A DNA stretch of 64,000 bases from Ensifer oleiphilus (GCF_013371465.1 NZ_JABWDU010000012.1:62001-126000); one strand, 5' to 3'; positions 45,114 through 54,562 are shown, counted from the first letter of the stretch. Program-made: numbers and translations. Notes: generated by a model from the letters alone, not told the origin.

Positions 45114-46712
45114 ATGAGACACTTTCTTGTAACAGCCGCGCTTGGCGCGCTTCTCGCCACGGCCGCGCCGATCGGCGTGCTGGCCGAGACACCGGCCGAC
45201 CAGCTGGTCGTCGCCACGACCATGAGCAACATTCTGACGCTCGACCCCGCCGCCATCACCGGCCGCGAGACCGTGCAGGTGCTCAACAACATCTACGACA
45301 CGCTGGTCGTCCTTTCGCCGCAGGATCGTAGCGTCCAACCGCGGCTTGCCGAGCGCTGGGAAATTGCCGACGATCGCAAGTCGATCCGGTTTCACCTGCG
45401 TGGCGATGCGAAATTTGCCTCCGGCAATCCCGTCACCGCCGGCGATGTGGCCTGGAGCCTGAAGCGTCTTCTCGCCCGCAACCTGGCGCAGTCGTCCTTC
45501 CTCAAGACCCGTGGTTTCACGCTTGAGGATGCCGACAAGGCTTTCGTTGCCGAAGACGACCACACCTTCGTGATCAACCTGGCGAAGCCCGATGACCCGA
45601 ACCTGCTCTTGATGATCCTCGCGCAGAACGGTCCCGGCTCCATTCTCGACAGCAAGACGGCGCTCGAGAACGAGAAGGACGGCGATCTCGGCGCAGCATG
45701 GTTGACGCTGAATTCGGCGGGCTCCGGTCCTTTCACGCTCACCCAATGGAAGTCGAACGAATACATCATCCTGACCCGCAACGACGACTATTGGGGCGAA
45801 AAGGCCGCGATGAAGCGCGTTCTGATGCGACATCTGCCGGAATCCCAGTCCCAGCGGCTGCTGCTGGAAAAAGGCGACATAGACGTTGCCTATTCCCTCC
45901 AGGCTCCGGATCTCAAGTCACTGGAGGCCGACAAGGCGATTACCATCGCGTCGACGCCGGGTTCGGGATTCTACTATCTGAGCGTCTCGATGAAAGACGA
46001 ACGCTTCGCCAACAAGAAGGTACGCGAGGCGCTGCGCTACCTCATCGACTACGAGGGCCTCGACAAGGCCGTCATGCCCTATTACGGCAAGTTGCATCAG
46101 CGGCCGCTGTCGACCGGCGTTATCGGCGCACTGGTGGATCAAGGCTACAAGCTGGACGTGGCGAAGGCCAAGACCCTGCTCGCCGAAGCCGGCTACCCCG
46201 ACGGTTTCAAGACCACGCTCCGGGTTCTCTCAGAAGACCCGTTCATGAAGGCGGCGACCGCCATCCAGAATACGCTGGCGCAGGCGGGGATCGAGGCCGA
46301 GCTCATCAGCGGTTCTGGCGACCAGATCTACGGCGCCATGCGCGAACGAAACTTCGAACTTCTGCTTGGTCGCGGCGGCGGCGGTCAACAACCGCATCCG
46401 GACAACAACCTGCGTTCCATCGCCTATAATCCCGATAACTCCGACGATGCGAAGCTGACGAACTACCAGAGCTGGCGCACCAGCTTCTACGACGAAAAAC
46501 TGAACAAGCTGATCGAGGAAGCACTGGTCGAGCGCGACCCAGCCAAACAGGCCAAGCTCTATGAAGGCGTGCAGGCCTACATGGACGAGATCGTCATGTC
46601 GATCCAGCCATTCTCGGAGGTGGTCGATACGGCCGCGTTCCGTAGCGATGTGAAGGGAATGATCGTCAGCCCCTGGCTTTCCCGCTTCGAGGGTGTTGCC
46701 AAGGAGCGCTGA
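45114..46712 (+). CDS. ABC transporter substrate-binding protein, family 5 (Opp type)
   Basis: 532 residues from the ATG after AAAGGAGGAAAC; a longer open frame upstream is the shadow of the esterase gene. Signal peptide ends near VLA-ETP. Family 5 signs: TMSNILTLDPAAITGRE, RLAERWEIADDRKSIRFHLR and NEYIILTRNDDYWG. In the esterase operon but without its own permeases; the matching permease and ATPase genes lie convergently at 47395-50907. Ligand likely an oligosaccharide or acid sugar given the neighbours, as some family 5 systems carry plant cell-wall oligosaccharides. Confidence 0.87.
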   Translation: MRHFLVTAALGALLATAAPIGVLAETPADQLVVATTMSNILTLDPAAITGRETVQVLNNIYDTLVVLSPQDRSVQPRLAERWEIADDRKSIRFHLRGDAKFASGNPVTAGDVAWSLKRLLARNLAQSSFLKTRGFTLEDADKAFVAEDDHTFVINLAKPDDPNLLLMILAQNGPGSILDSKTALENEKDGDLGAAWLTLNSAGSGPFTLTQWKSNEYIILTRNDDYWGEKAAMKRVLMRHLPESQSQRLLLEKGDIDVAYSLQAPDLKSLEADKAITIASTPGSGFYYLSVSMKDERFANKKVREALRYLIDYEGLDKAVMPYYGKLHQRPLSTGVIGALVDQGYKLDVAKAKTLLAEAGYPDGFKTTLRVLSEDPFMKAATAIQNTLAQAGIEAELISGSGDQIYGAMRERNFELLLGRGGGGQQPHPDNNLRSIAYNPDNSDDAKLTNYQSWRTSFYDEKLNKLIEEALVERDPAKQAKLYEGVQAYMDEIVMSIQPFSEVVDTAAFRSDVKGMIVSPWLSRFEGVAKER

Positions 46713-46740
46713 TCCTTTCTGTTTTTCTCGGCGAGTTCGG

Positions 46741-46770
46741 AAAAAGGCGCGTGGCAACACGTGCCTTTTT
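46741..46770 (+). terminator. Terminator after the Opp-type binding-protein gene
   Basis: AAAAAGGCGCGTG (46741-46753), four-base loop, CACGTGCCTTTTT (46758-46770), one G:U pair, ending in five T. Works on both strands. Confidence 0.82.
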
Positions 46771-47329
46771 CACGTTCGTCGGACCAGAACCGCGTCGGCG
46801 ACCCGAACCGGCACCTCATCGGCAAACGCGAAAACATGGATCTCTGCCGTGATGAGCGAGAGCGAGCATGTGCAAGGAGCGCCGTTGCCCGCGGGTCTCT
46901 GGGATCACGTCCAATCCCCAGGGGGCAATGAACGGCGCGCCGAATGCACGTTGGGCGTCACTCTGTCCACGTGCGACAGGTCGACCTGAGTAGGACAGAC
47001 GCTGAAGGCGGGCCAATCGGTGCGCGCTACGCCGAGAGGACTTTGAGTTTGTGCGCACATCGTGCTGGGGCACAGTCCCGCGCAGTCGAGCGTTCTGATC
47101 AAAGGGATCCGCAACGCATTAAAGGCAGACGGCTTGCAAGATTTCGTCGCAAGGCACTACGGCGCAGACACCAGTGATAGCCTTCGTTTGTGGTTAGGGG
47201 AGGGCTGCCGGATCCGGCCGTGCGCGGAGGTCTCAGCCTTGCTGATAGCGACAAGGTTGCAGCACACGTGAACGCGTCCGATGACTTCCCGCATCAGTGA
47301 AAGTTCCGCTGGATCGCCCCCGACGTCAA
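46771..47329. other. 559-base region without a supported gene
   Basis: Short plus frames at 46944-47177 and 47062-47271; the second has a helical middle (VLIKGIRNALKADGLQDFVA) that might be a remnant, but it lacks a ribosome site and a known match. It lies between two terminators of convergent units. Confidence 0.4.
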
Positions 47330-47358
47330 AAGGCGCCCTTGAGCTTCAAGGGCGCCTT
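47330..47358 (-). terminator. Terminator of the Opp-type permease/ATPase operon
   Basis: Perfect 13-base stem AAGGCGCCCTTGA (47330-47342) / TCAAGGGCGCCTT (47346-47358), three-base loop, followed on the minus strand by TTTTG. It lies 36 bases past the last gene. Confidence 0.8.
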
Positions 47359-47394
47359 GTCGGGATTATTGGAGCTGAAACGGCGTGAGGTCGA

Positions 47395-48156
47395 TCAATG
47401 TGCGCTTTCGTATTCAAGCGAAGCGCCGATAAGTTCCCGTGCGTAAGGGTGGGTAGCGCCGTTTACGGGGATCGCTTCGCGTGGCAGCACTTCGGTGATC
47501 TCCCCGTGCAGCATGACCGCGAACCGGTCGCACATGTGGTCGACCACGGCCAGATCGTGCGTCACCATGATGTAGGTGAAGCCGCGCTCTTCGCGCAGAC
47601 GCTGGAGCAGGTTAAGGATTTCAGCCTGCACTGACACATCGAGTGCTGACGTCGGCTCGTCGAGAAGCAGGAGCGAAGGCTCGAGGATCAACGCCCGGGC
47701 GATGGCCACCCGCTGCCGTTGGCCACCGGAAAGCTGGTGCGGAAAGCGATCGAGGAACGAAACGGGCAGGCCGACATCGGTGATCGCCTTGCGCATGCGC
47801 TCCTCTCGGTCGCCGAGACGATGGATCACCAAGGGTTCGTTGAGCACGGTGCGCACTGACTGGCGCGGGTGCAGCGAGCCATAGGGATCCTGGAACACCA
47901 TCTGAAGCGTGCGGCAGCGCTCGATCAGCGGCATCTCGCGAACCGACTTGCCGTTGATGAGAATGTCGCCCGTCCAGATATCGGTCAGCATCGAGATGCA
48001 GCGCAAAACCGTGGACTTGCCCGAGCCGCTTTCGCCGACGAGCCCGAAACATTCGCCGGGGGCGACGGAAAAGCTGACGCTCGGCAGGACCCTGACTGCG
48101 GCAGGGCCTGCGCCGAAGGTGATCGACACATCGCGAGTTTCGACGGAAACGGACAT
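47395..48156 (-). CDS. ABC transporter ATP-binding protein, DppF/OppF type
   Basis: 253 residues from the ATG that overlaps the preceding stop (TGATG); seven upstream codons are inside the other gene. Walker [11 protein letters not shown]-loop [13 protein letters not shown], signature [15 protein letters not shown], Walker [13 protein letters not shown]-loop MVTHDL. It ends soon after the core, without the Cys-rich oligopeptide extension of longer OppF proteins. Last gene of the minus operon. Confidence 0.9.
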   Translation of the reverse strand: MSVSVETRDVSITFGAGPAAVRVLPSVSFSVAPGECFGLVGESGSGKSTVLRCISMLTDIWTGDILINGKSVREMPLIERCRTLQMVFQDPYGSLHPRQSVRTVLNEPLVIHRLGDREERMRKAITDVGLPVSFLDRFPHQLSGGQRQRVAIARALILEPSLLLLDEPTSALDVSVQAEILNLLQRLREERGFTYIMVTHDLAVVDHMCDRFAVMLHGEITEVLPREAIPVNGATHPYARELIGASLEYESAH

Positions 48157-48992
48157 CAGGCTTTCTCCTCCAGCCATTCGGGTTGGCGGTCGAGCACGGC
48201 GAGGGGCGCACGCCCGCCACCGATCCGCGGTTGGGCCGCCAACAGGCCGCGCGTATAGGGGTGTTCAGCCCTGTCGAGATCGCGGGCGGCGAGCGTTTCG
48301 ACAACGCGGCCGGCATACATGATGAGAACGCGGTCGCAGAAATTGCGCACGAGGTTCAGGTCGTGACTGATCATGATCAGGCCGATGCCGCGGTCGCGCA
48401 CCAGGCTGTCGAGGATGTTCAACACCTGAAGCCGGACCGTCACGTCGAGCGCGGAGGTGGGCTCATCTGCGATAACCAGGTCCGGGTCGGCCAAAAGCAT
48501 CATGGCGATCATCACACGCTGGCCCATGCCACCGGATATTTCATGAGGGTACTGGTCATAGACCCGTTTCGGGTCACGGATCTTGACTGCCTCCAGCATG
48601 GTCAGCGCCTTGTCACGCGCCTCTGCCTTCGAGCACTTGAAGTGGCGTAGATAGGTCTCGGCCACCTGGTCGCCGACGCGCCGGATCGGGTTGAGCGAGA
48701 ATTTTGGATCCTGAAGGATCATCGACATGCGCCGGCCGCGGACTTTCAGCATTTCTCGTTCCGAAAGCGTCAGGAGATCGAGGTCTCCAAAGCGCAGCTT
48801 GTCGGCGGTGATCGTGGCGCCTGGCAGAAGACGCAGCAGGGCACGACCGACGGTCGACTTGCCGGAGCCGGATTCACCGACGATACCCAGCCGTTCCCGG
48901 CCAAGTGTGAAGGAGACCCCACGTACGGCTTCGGTCGATGCGCCGCCGTAGCGGATACGGAGATTGTCGACCTCGAGAATGGGCTTTTCCAT
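48156..48992 (-). CDS. ABC transporter ATP-binding protein, DppD/OppD type
   Basis: 278 residues from the ATG at 48992; the open frame beyond it is the shadow of the permease gene. Walker [11 protein letters not shown]-loop [14 protein letters not shown], signature [15 protein letters not shown], Walker [14 protein letters not shown]-loop MISHDL. The glycine in GGMGQR replaces the usual Arg. Pairs with the ATPase encoded next; begins five bases after the DppC-type permease. Confidence 0.9.
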   Translation of the reverse strand: MEKPILEVDNLRIRYGGASTEAVRGVSFTLGRERLGIVGESGSGKSTVGRALLRLLPGATITADKLRFGDLDLLTLSEREMLKVRGRRMSMILQDPKFSLNPIRRVGDQVAETYLRHFKCSKAEARDKALTMLEAVKIRDPKRVYDQYPHEISGGMGQRVMIAMMLLADPDLVIADEPTSALDVTVRLQVLNILDSLVRDRGIGLIMISHDLNLVRNFCDRVLIMYAGRVVETLAARDLDRAEHPYTRGLLAAQPRIGGGRAPLAVLDRQPEWLEEKA

Positions 48993-48997
48993 CGCGG

Positions 48998-49885
48998 TTA
49001 TCTCCGGTTCATCTGCTTGGGGTCGAGTGCATCGCGCAGTCCATCGCCGAGCAGGTTGAAAGCGAGGCTGACAGAGAGGATTGAGATGCCCGGAAAGGTG
49101 ACAAGCCACCAACTGTCCAGCATGTACCGGCGACCGGTCGCGATCATGGCGCCCCATTCTGGCAGCGGCGGCTGGGCTCCGAGGCCCAGGAAGCCCAGGC
49201 CGGCAGCCGTGAGGATGACGGTCGCCATGTTGAGGGTCAGGCGGATGAGGACGGAAGGCAGGCACATGGGCATGATCGACTTGACGATGATGCGCGCCGG
49301 CGATGCCCCCTGCAGCCTGGCAGCGGAGATATAGTCCGCCTTTCGGAAGGTCATTGCCTCTGCCCGCGCCAGTCGTGCGATCGGCGGCCAGGAGGTGAGC
49401 GCGATGGCGATGATGGCGTTGTTGAGACTTGGACCCAGCGCAGCGACGAAGGCGAGCGAGAGAATGAGCCCCGGAAACGACAGGAAAATGTCGGTGATTC
49501 GCATCATCACCGTATCGACCTTGCCGCCGAGATAGCCGGCGGTCGTGCCGATGATGAGGCCGATCGGCCCGACGACGATCGACACCAGGAAGATGATCGT
49601 CAGCGTGATGCGAGCGCCCCAGACAAGGCGGCTGAAGATGTCGCGGCCAAGCTCGTCGGTACCGAAGAGGTGCCCGTTGCCCGGCGCCTGCAGCGTCAGG
49701 GCAAGATCCTGCGCATAGGGATCGTGCGTGGCAATCAGCGGCGCGAAGGCGGCAACCAGGATGAGCAGCGTCAGCACGGCGAGGCCGAAGGCTGACGTCG
49801 GGCTCTTCAGGAGAAACAGCACGATGTTCTTCAACGCAAGCAATGGCGCCGGCAGGCGGAAGGTGGATGCGGTGCGGGTAGACAT
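48998..49885 (-). CDS. ABC transporter permease, DppC/OppC type
   Basis: 295 residues from the ATG overlapping the previous stop (TGATG). SPTSAFGLAVLTLLILVAAF first helix, HLFGTDELGRDIFSRLVWGAR near 75-95, EAA loop DYISAARLQGASPARIIVKS near 190-210, and C-terminal LLGDGLRDALDPKQ. Channel half of the importer. Confidence 0.9.
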   Translation of the reverse strand: MSTRTASTFRLPAPLLALKNIVLFLLKSPTSAFGLAVLTLLILVAAFAPLIATHDPYAQDLALTLQAPGNGHLFGTDELGRDIFSRLVWGARITLTIIFLVSIVVGPIGLIIGTTAGYLGGKVDTVMMRITDIFLSFPGLILSLAFVAALGPSLNNAIIAIALTSWPPIARLARAEAMTFRKADYISAARLQGASPARIIVKSIMPMCLPSVLIRLTLNMATVILTAAGLGFLGLGAQPPLPEWGAMIATGRRYMLDSWWLVTFPGISILSVSLAFNLLGDGLRDALDPKQMNRR

Positions 49886-50907
49886 CAGCGTGTCCTTGGA
49901 TCGAAGATACGATAAAGAACATCGGACAGAAGATTGAGCCCGATGAAGATGACGCCGACGATCAGCACGCAGGTCATCACGGCATTCATGTCGCCGGTAA
50001 TGAGATTGTTGGTGAGGTACTGGCCAAACCCCGGCCAGGCAAAGACGGTCTCGATCAGGACGGCGCCTTCGAGCAGCGATCCGTAGGCGAGCGCGATGAT
50101 GGTCACGAGCTGAACACGGATGTTGATGAAGGCGTGCTGCCATATCGTCTGATTTCGCGACAACCCCTTCACTCTGGCCGTCGTGACGTACTCCTGGCCA
50201 AGCTGATCGAGCATGAAGCTTCGGGTCATACGGGTGATGTAGGCGGAAGAGGAATAGCCAAGCAGGGCTGCCGGCAGGATGATGTGGTTCACCGCCGACC
50301 AGAACACATCCATTTCACCGGCGATCAGGCTGTCGATCAGCAGGAAACCGGTGCGTTCCTCCACGAGACCAATGTAGAACTGGTCCATACGTCCGCTTCC
50401 GCCGACCAGCCCGAGATGAGCATAGAAGACGATGAGGGCGATCATGCCCGTCCAGAAAATCGGCATCGAATGGCCGAAAAGGCTGAAGACACGCACGACA
50501 TGGTCTGGCCAGCGGTCCTTGTTGACGGCGGCGAAGACACCGAGCGGCACGCCGAGGCCGGCGCCGATAAGGATGGCGAAGGTGGCGAGTTCTATGGTCG
50601 CCGGCATGACATGCAGGATGTCCTGGATAACCGGTCGGCCGGTCCGGATGGAGGTTCCGAAGTTGCCCGTGAAGACGTCGCCGAGGTAATAGAAGAACTG
50701 TTCCCAAAGCGGACGATCAAGGCCCAGCGAGCGGTACACCTGCTCATAGGTCTCACGGGTCGCATCCTCGCCAACGATGGCGCGCACGGGATCGGCGGGC
50801 ATCAGCCGGCCGATGAAAAAAGTCAGGAGCAGCAGGCCGAGCAGGGTGACCGCAATGGTCCCGACCTGCCCGGCCGCGCCGTAGAAGCGTATGCGACGAT
50901 GTGACAT
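49885..50907 (-). CDS. ABC transporter permease, DppB/OppB type
   Basis: 340 residues from the ATG preceded by GGAGGAATT; six upstream codons are also open. IAVTLLGLLLLTFFIGRLMPADPVRAIVG-type start (quoted in part: LLGLLLLTFFIGRLMP), GNFGTSIRTGRPV, EAA loop EYVTTARVKGLSRNQTIW, ending RIFDPRTR. First gene of the operon DppB-DppC-DppD-DppF, 52 bases after the operator CTGTATGACAA. Confidence 0.9.
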   Translation of the reverse strand: MSHRRIRFYGAAGQVGTIAVTLLGLLLLTFFIGRLMPADPVRAIVGEDATRETYEQVYRSLGLDRPLWEQFFYYLGDVFTGNFGTSIRTGRPVIQDILHVMPATIELATFAILIGAGLGVPLGVFAAVNKDRWPDHVVRVFSLFGHSMPIFWTGMIALIVFYAHLGLVGGSGRMDQFYIGLVEERTGFLLIDSLIAGEMDVFWSAVNHIILPAALLGYSSSAYITRMTRSFMLDQLGQEYVTTARVKGLSRNQTIWQHAFINIRVQLVTIIALAYGSLLEGAVLIETVFAWPGFGQYLTNNLITGDMNAVMTCVLIVGVIFIGLNLLSDVLYRIFDPRTR

Positions 50908-50958
50908 AATTCCTCCGTTTGTCATTCGCCAGACGGTGAGGCGGTACAGGCTCCTATC

Positions 50959-50969
50959 CTGTATGACAA
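50959..50969. promoter_or_regulatory. GntR-type operator CTGTATGACAA before the Opp-type operon
   Basis: Identical 11-base word to the one at 51382, 52 bases before the first permease start. Its reverse complement TTGTCATACAG differs by one base from the site at 37704. Confidence 0.6.
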
Positions 50970-51016
50970 CTTAAGAAAACCTGTCACAGGTTGTTGGTGC
51001 TGTCAAGCCATTCCGC

Positions 51017-51331
51017 TCAGAGGAAGTCATCCCGCCTTGGCGTGAAGCAGTCGATAAGCTCTCCTGCCTCAAGGCATTGGCAGCCGTGTTCGGTGTTTCC
51101 GGGAATGACGAGACTATCGCCGGCCTTCAACTCATAAGGAACGCCATCGCGGAAAAAGCGAAAGCGGCCGCGTGCGACATAGGTGGATTGCACGTGCGGA
51201 TGGCTATGCAGGCGGCCTTGGGCACCGCTTTCGAAGCGGAAGGACACGACCATGATCTCTGGTGAGTGGGACAACACTTGCCGGGTGATGCCGGTGTCGG
51301 TCGGGGTTGCGGGAAAGACGGGAAGGGACAT
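51017..51331 (-). CDS. kdgF: KdgF-like cupin (unsaturated uronate to DKI)
   Basis: 104 residues from the Met at 51331; the frame continues 12 codons further. Single cupin with metal-binding HSHPHVQSTYVARGRFRF, GDSLVIPGNTEHGCQCLEAG and the C-terminal DCFTPRRDDFL typical of KdgF. KdgF speeds linearisation of 4,5-unsaturated galacturonate/guluronate to 5-keto-4-deoxyuronate (DKI), the substrate of the KduI encoded at 54928. Cytosolic. Its promoter carries CTGTATGACAA 51 bases before the start. Confidence 0.78.
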   Translation of the reverse strand: MSLPVFPATPTDTGITRQVLSHSPEIMVVSFRFESGAQGRLHSHPHVQSTYVARGRFRFFRDGVPYELKAGDSLVIPGNTEHGCQCLEAGELIDCFTPRRDDFL

Positions 51332-51381
51332 GGAGGCCTCGCTGATGATGTGTGACATCATCAGCATACATGTACTTACAT

Positions 51382-51392
51382 CTGTATGACAA
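51382..51392. promoter_or_regulatory. GntR-type operator CTGTATGACAA before the kdgF-like gene
   Basis: Same word as at 50959. It lies between the stop of the GntR gene and the kdgF-like start. Confidence 0.6.
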
Positions 51393-51393
51393 G

Positions 51394-52176
51394 CTAGGAC
51401 AGGTTTATATCTTCCGGCGACAAGGTGCGTGAACGCAGCAGGATCTTGTAGCGATCAAGACTGCCGCGAAGATGGGCGCGCATCCGCTCGCGTGCTGTCT
51501 CGGCATTGCCCTCGATGATGGCATCGACGATCAGGCCGTGTTCCTCCTGAAGGTGGAGGTTGTAGTCCTTCGGGCGCGCGCCGGGTGCGGAGCCCTGCAG
51601 TTCGCCGCGCGGGATGATGCCGGATCGGATCAACTGGAGAAATTCCGGGAACCGGCGATTTTGCGTGGCCTCGGCGATGGCGAGATGCAACTCGAAATCC
51701 GCATCTCGGGTAGGGCTGCCAGTCGCCAGGCATTCGCCAACGTGATGGTGTGCCTCGAGAATGGCTTCGATCTGTGCTGCGGAACGGCGTGACGCGGCGA
51801 GTCCCGCCGATTCCACCTCGAAGACCGTCCTCAGTTCCAGAAGCTCGATCACCGAAGAAATCCGTTCGGTGGTCAGGTCCTTGAATGGCTGTTTCTTGCC
51901 CTCTGAGGTCTCGAGCGCGAAGATGCCCGCACCCTTGCGTGCCTCCACCAGGCCGTCGGCTCGAAGGATGGCGATCGCCTCGCGCACCACGGTGCGGCTG
52001 ACGGAATACTCACGGGTCAGCGCGCTTTCGCTCGGAAGCCGGTCGCCGGGTTTGAATACGCCATCCGTCAACTCGCGACGCAGGTCGGTGCTGATCTTCG
52101 CGGCCAGCGACGTGCCTCTGGCGTGATTGTTCTCGGCTTCCATTTCTGCTGCACCTGCATTGAACCTGTCTGGCAT
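51394..52176 (-). CDS. GntR-family regulator (FadR subfamily, FCD), copy 1
   Basis: 260 residues from 52176 (a Met at 52143 is an alternative start). Winged helix GDRLPSESALTREYSVSRTV then VREAIAILRADGLVEARKGA at about 42-82; FCD domain with ELRTVFEVESAGLAASRR, DADFELHLAIAEATQNRRF and EEHGLIVDAIIEGN. About half its residues match the next regulator upstream, so the two arose by duplication. Regulators of this group respond to uronates or keto-deoxy sugar acids in several rhizobia; control of the surrounding genes is inferred. Confidence 0.88.
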   Translation of the reverse strand: MPDRFNAGAAEMEAENNHARGTSLAAKISTDLRRELTDGVFKPGDRLPSESALTREYSVSRTVVREAIAILRADGLVEARKGAGIFALETSEGKKQPFKDLTTERISSVIELLELRTVFEVESAGLAASRRSAAQIEAILEAHHHVGECLATGSPTRDADFELHLAIAEATQNRRFPEFLQLIRSGIIPRGELQGSAPGARPKDYNLHLQEEHGLIVDAIIEGNAETARERMRAHLRGSLDRYKILLRSRTLSPEDINLS

Positions 52177-52225
52177 GTTATCGGTTATCTGTCCGAATGC
52201 AAGTGCAGGATGTTTGCGCCGATGC

Positions 52226-53038
52226 TCAGCGGGGCGTTCGCAGCATGGAGCGGTAGCGCATCTGGCTGTTTTTCAGGTGAGCGCGCATCGCGGCGCGAGC
52301 CGCCGTCTCATCACCATCCTGAATCGCGATGAGAATCGCTTCGTGTTCATCGACGAGCCGCTCGATGTCAGCCGGGGGCAGTGTCGTCTCTTCACCGTTC
52401 TCGGTGACAGCCCGCCGGGGAATGAGCGTCGGGCCGAGCATTTGCAGGAATTCGCCGAACCGGGGATTATTGGTCGCCTGGGCAATTGCGAGGTGGAAGG
52501 CGAAATCGGCCTCGGCGCTGGGCCGGCCCTCGGCCGAACTTGTGCGGAAGGCATCGAGCGCCTCCACGATCTTTTCCTCCTGCCCTGGGGAGCGCCGCAG
52601 CGCGGCAAGGCCGGCGGCATCGCCTTCCACGGCCGTACGCAGTTCGAGCATCTCGATCAGCGACGACACGCGGGCGAGGTCTACATTCTGAAATGGACGG
52701 CGTTCGGCCAGGGCAGGATCAAGAACAAAGACGCCTGCGCCCTGGCGCGGTTCCACCAGCCCATCGGAACGAAGGGCCGCGATCGCCTCGCGCACCACCG
52801 TGCGGCTCACTCCGAACTCTTGCGTCAGTTGGGCTTCTGAGGGCAGCCGGTCGCCTGGCCTGTGGTGCCCCTTGGAAATGCGGACGCGAAGCGCATCCGC
52901 AACCTTGACCACCAGCGTCGTGGTTTGCAGGGGCGCTGTATCTTGGGCTGTCGCTTTCGTCATACACTTAGCCATTCGATGCAAGAGTCGGTCATCCGCT
53001 GTTGGTTGTGGATACGCCATTGCCAGGCAATGGCGCAA
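52226..53038 (-). CDS. GntR-family regulator (FadR subfamily, FCD), copy 2
   Basis: 270 residues from 53038, or 245 from the Met at 52963. GDRLPSEAQLTQEFGVSRTV, VREAIAALRSDGLVEPRQGA, ELRTAVEGDAAGLAALRRSP and EADFAFHLAIAQATNNPRFG align closely with copy 1. The word TCGTCATACAC at 52957-52967 (9 of 11 to TTGTCATACAA) covers the inner start codon, so autoregulation or the longer start is possible. Lies between copy 1 and the aldehyde dehydrogenase gene, all on the minus strand. Confidence 0.87.
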   Translation of the reverse strand: MRHCLAMAYPQPTADDRLLHRMAKCMTKATAQDTAPLQTTTLVVKVADALRVRISKGHHRPGDRLPSEAQLTQEFGVSRTVVREAIAALRSDGLVEPRQGAGVFVLDPALAERRPFQNVDLARVSSLIEMLELRTAVEGDAAGLAALRRSPGQEEKIVEALDAFRTSSAEGRPSAEADFAFHLAIAQATNNPRFGEFLQMLGPTLIPRRAVTENGEETTLPPADIERLVDEHEAILIAIQDGDETAARAAMRAHLKNSQMRYRSMLRTPR

Positions 53039-53044
53039 TCCGTG

Positions 53045-54562
53045 CTAACTCGATTTGAGGTCCTCGCACTGCAGCGCCTCGGGAATGTTCTGATAGGAGA
53101 CCGGCCTCAGGAACCTTCGGATAGACAGGGTCCCGACGGATGTGGCGCCGAAGTTGGTGGATGCGGGGTATGGGCCGCCGTGCACCATGGCGTCGCAGAC
53201 TTCGACCCCTGTCGGGTAGCCGTTTGCAAGCACGCGACCTGCCTTGCGCTCAAGGATGGGCAGCAGTCTGAGCGCCATTGGCGTGTCGGCCTCATCTAGA
53301 TGCAGCGTGGCAGTGAGTTGACCAGCAAAGCTCCTTGCCACCGCAAGCATCTCCTCGATCGTCTCGACGGTAACGATAAGGCCGAGGGGGCCGAACACCT
53401 CTTCGGCGAGCGCGTGGTTGGAGAGCCAGTCCTTGGCGCAAACCCGGAAAAGGTAGGGCGTGGCGTGGCGAAGATCGCAGGAGGTGGCAAGGACCTCGCG
53501 AACACCGGCACCCGCTGCGATGCGCACGCGTCCCTCGCGATATGCCTCCGCCATGCCACTTGTCAGCATGACCTGCGGACCGACGTCGCCAAGGACGCCG
53601 CGAGTCGCCTCGGCGAATGCGTCGGCGTGGCCGGATAGGATCACGGCGATGCCGGGATTGGTGCAGAACTGGCCGGCTCCCATCGTCAGCGAACCTGCCC
53701 AGCCTCGTGCGATCTCGGCGCCGCGGGCCTTCGCCGCTTCCGGCAAGATGAACATCGGGTTCACCGAACCGAGTTCGCCGAAGAAGGGAATGGGTTCGGG
53801 GCGTGAAACGCAGAGATCGAAAAGCGCACGGCCGCCGGCCAGAGAACCGGTAAAGCCGACCGCCTTGATGAGCGGGTGCGTGACGAGCGCCGTGCCGACA
53901 TCGCGGCGGCCGCCCTGGATCAGCGAGAACACGCCCGGGTGCAGCCCGTGTTTCCTGATAGCCGCATCGGCTGCTTCCGCCACGATTTCGCTGGTGCCCG
54001 GGTGGGCCGAGTGACCCTTGACGATGACCGGGCAGCCGGCAGCAAGCGCGGAGGCGGTGTCGCCGCCCATGGTCGAAAAGGCGAGCGGAAAGTTGGACGC
54101 GCCGAAGACGGCGACGGGACCGATGGGGCGCTGCAGGAGGCGAATATCGGGCCGGGGCAGGGGTGTGCGGTTCGGTAGTGCCTCGTCATGACGGCGGTCG
54201 AGGTATTCGCCCTTGCGTATGTGGGACGCAAACAGGCGCAATTGCCCGGTCGTGCGGCCGCGTTCGCCTTCGAGCCGGCCGGCCGGCAAACCGGTCTCCG
54301 AAGTCCCGATTTCGGTAATTTCGGCGCCACGGGCTTCGATCTCGTCGGCAATGGCGTCGAGGAAGGCGGCGCGTGTCTCGCGTGAAGAATAGCCATAGGA
54401 CCAGAAGGCATCCTCGGCGGCTTCAGCCGCCTTGTTCACCAGATCGACCGTGCCGACGGAAAAATCGAAGGCATCGCCGTGGGCGGGTTCGCTGCGGAAC
54501 GTAGGCTGCGTTGCGAGCCATTCGCCCGCAACCAGATGCTTGCCATGCGGCACATATGCCAT
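53045..54562 (-). CDS. 2-oxoglutarate semialdehyde (2,5-dioxovalerate) dehydrogenase-like
   Basis: 505 residues from the Met at 54562 with AAGGAG before it; the frame upstream is non-coding. Aldehyde dehydrogenase family: ASNFPLAFSTMGGDTASALA and FTGSLAGGRALFDL, catalytic Glu in FFGELGSVNP and Cys in GAGQFCTNPG. FGELGSVNP, ~500 residues and the KdgD partner gene fit the NADP-dependent type III enzyme, which turns 2-oxoglutarate semialdehyde into 2-oxoglutarate, the last step of oxidative uronate breakdown. Cytosolic. Starts the minus-strand group, divergent from kduI with an operator-like repeat between. Confidence 0.87.
   Translation of the reverse strand: MAYVPHGKHLVAGEWLATQPTFRSEPAHGDAFDFSVGTVDLVNKAAEAAEDAFWSYGYSSRETRAAFLDAIADEIEARGAEITEIGTSETGLPAGRLEGERGRTTGQLRLFASHIRKGEYLDRRHDEALPNRTPLPRPDIRLLQRPIGPVAVFGASNFPLAFSTMGGDTASALAAGCPVIVKGHSAHPGTSEIVAEAADAAIRKHGLHPGVFSLIQGGRRDVGTALVTHPLIKAVGFTGSLAGGRALFDLCVSRPEPIPFFGELGSVNPMFILPEAAKARGAEIARGWAGSLTMGAGQFCTNPGIAVILSGHADAFAEATRGVLGDVGPQVMLTSGMAEAYREGRVRIAAGAGVREVLATSCDLRHATPYLFRVCAKDWLSNHALAEEVFGPLGLIVTVETIEEMLAVARSFAGQLTATLHLDEADTPMALRLLPILERKAGRVLANGYPTGVEVCDAMVHGGPYPASTNFGATSVGTLSIRRFLRPVSYQNIPEALQCEDLKSS

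Noticed and set aside
47062-47271. Short plus frame with helical middle, possible gene remnant
   Set aside because: No start signal and no recognised family; could not be told from chance.
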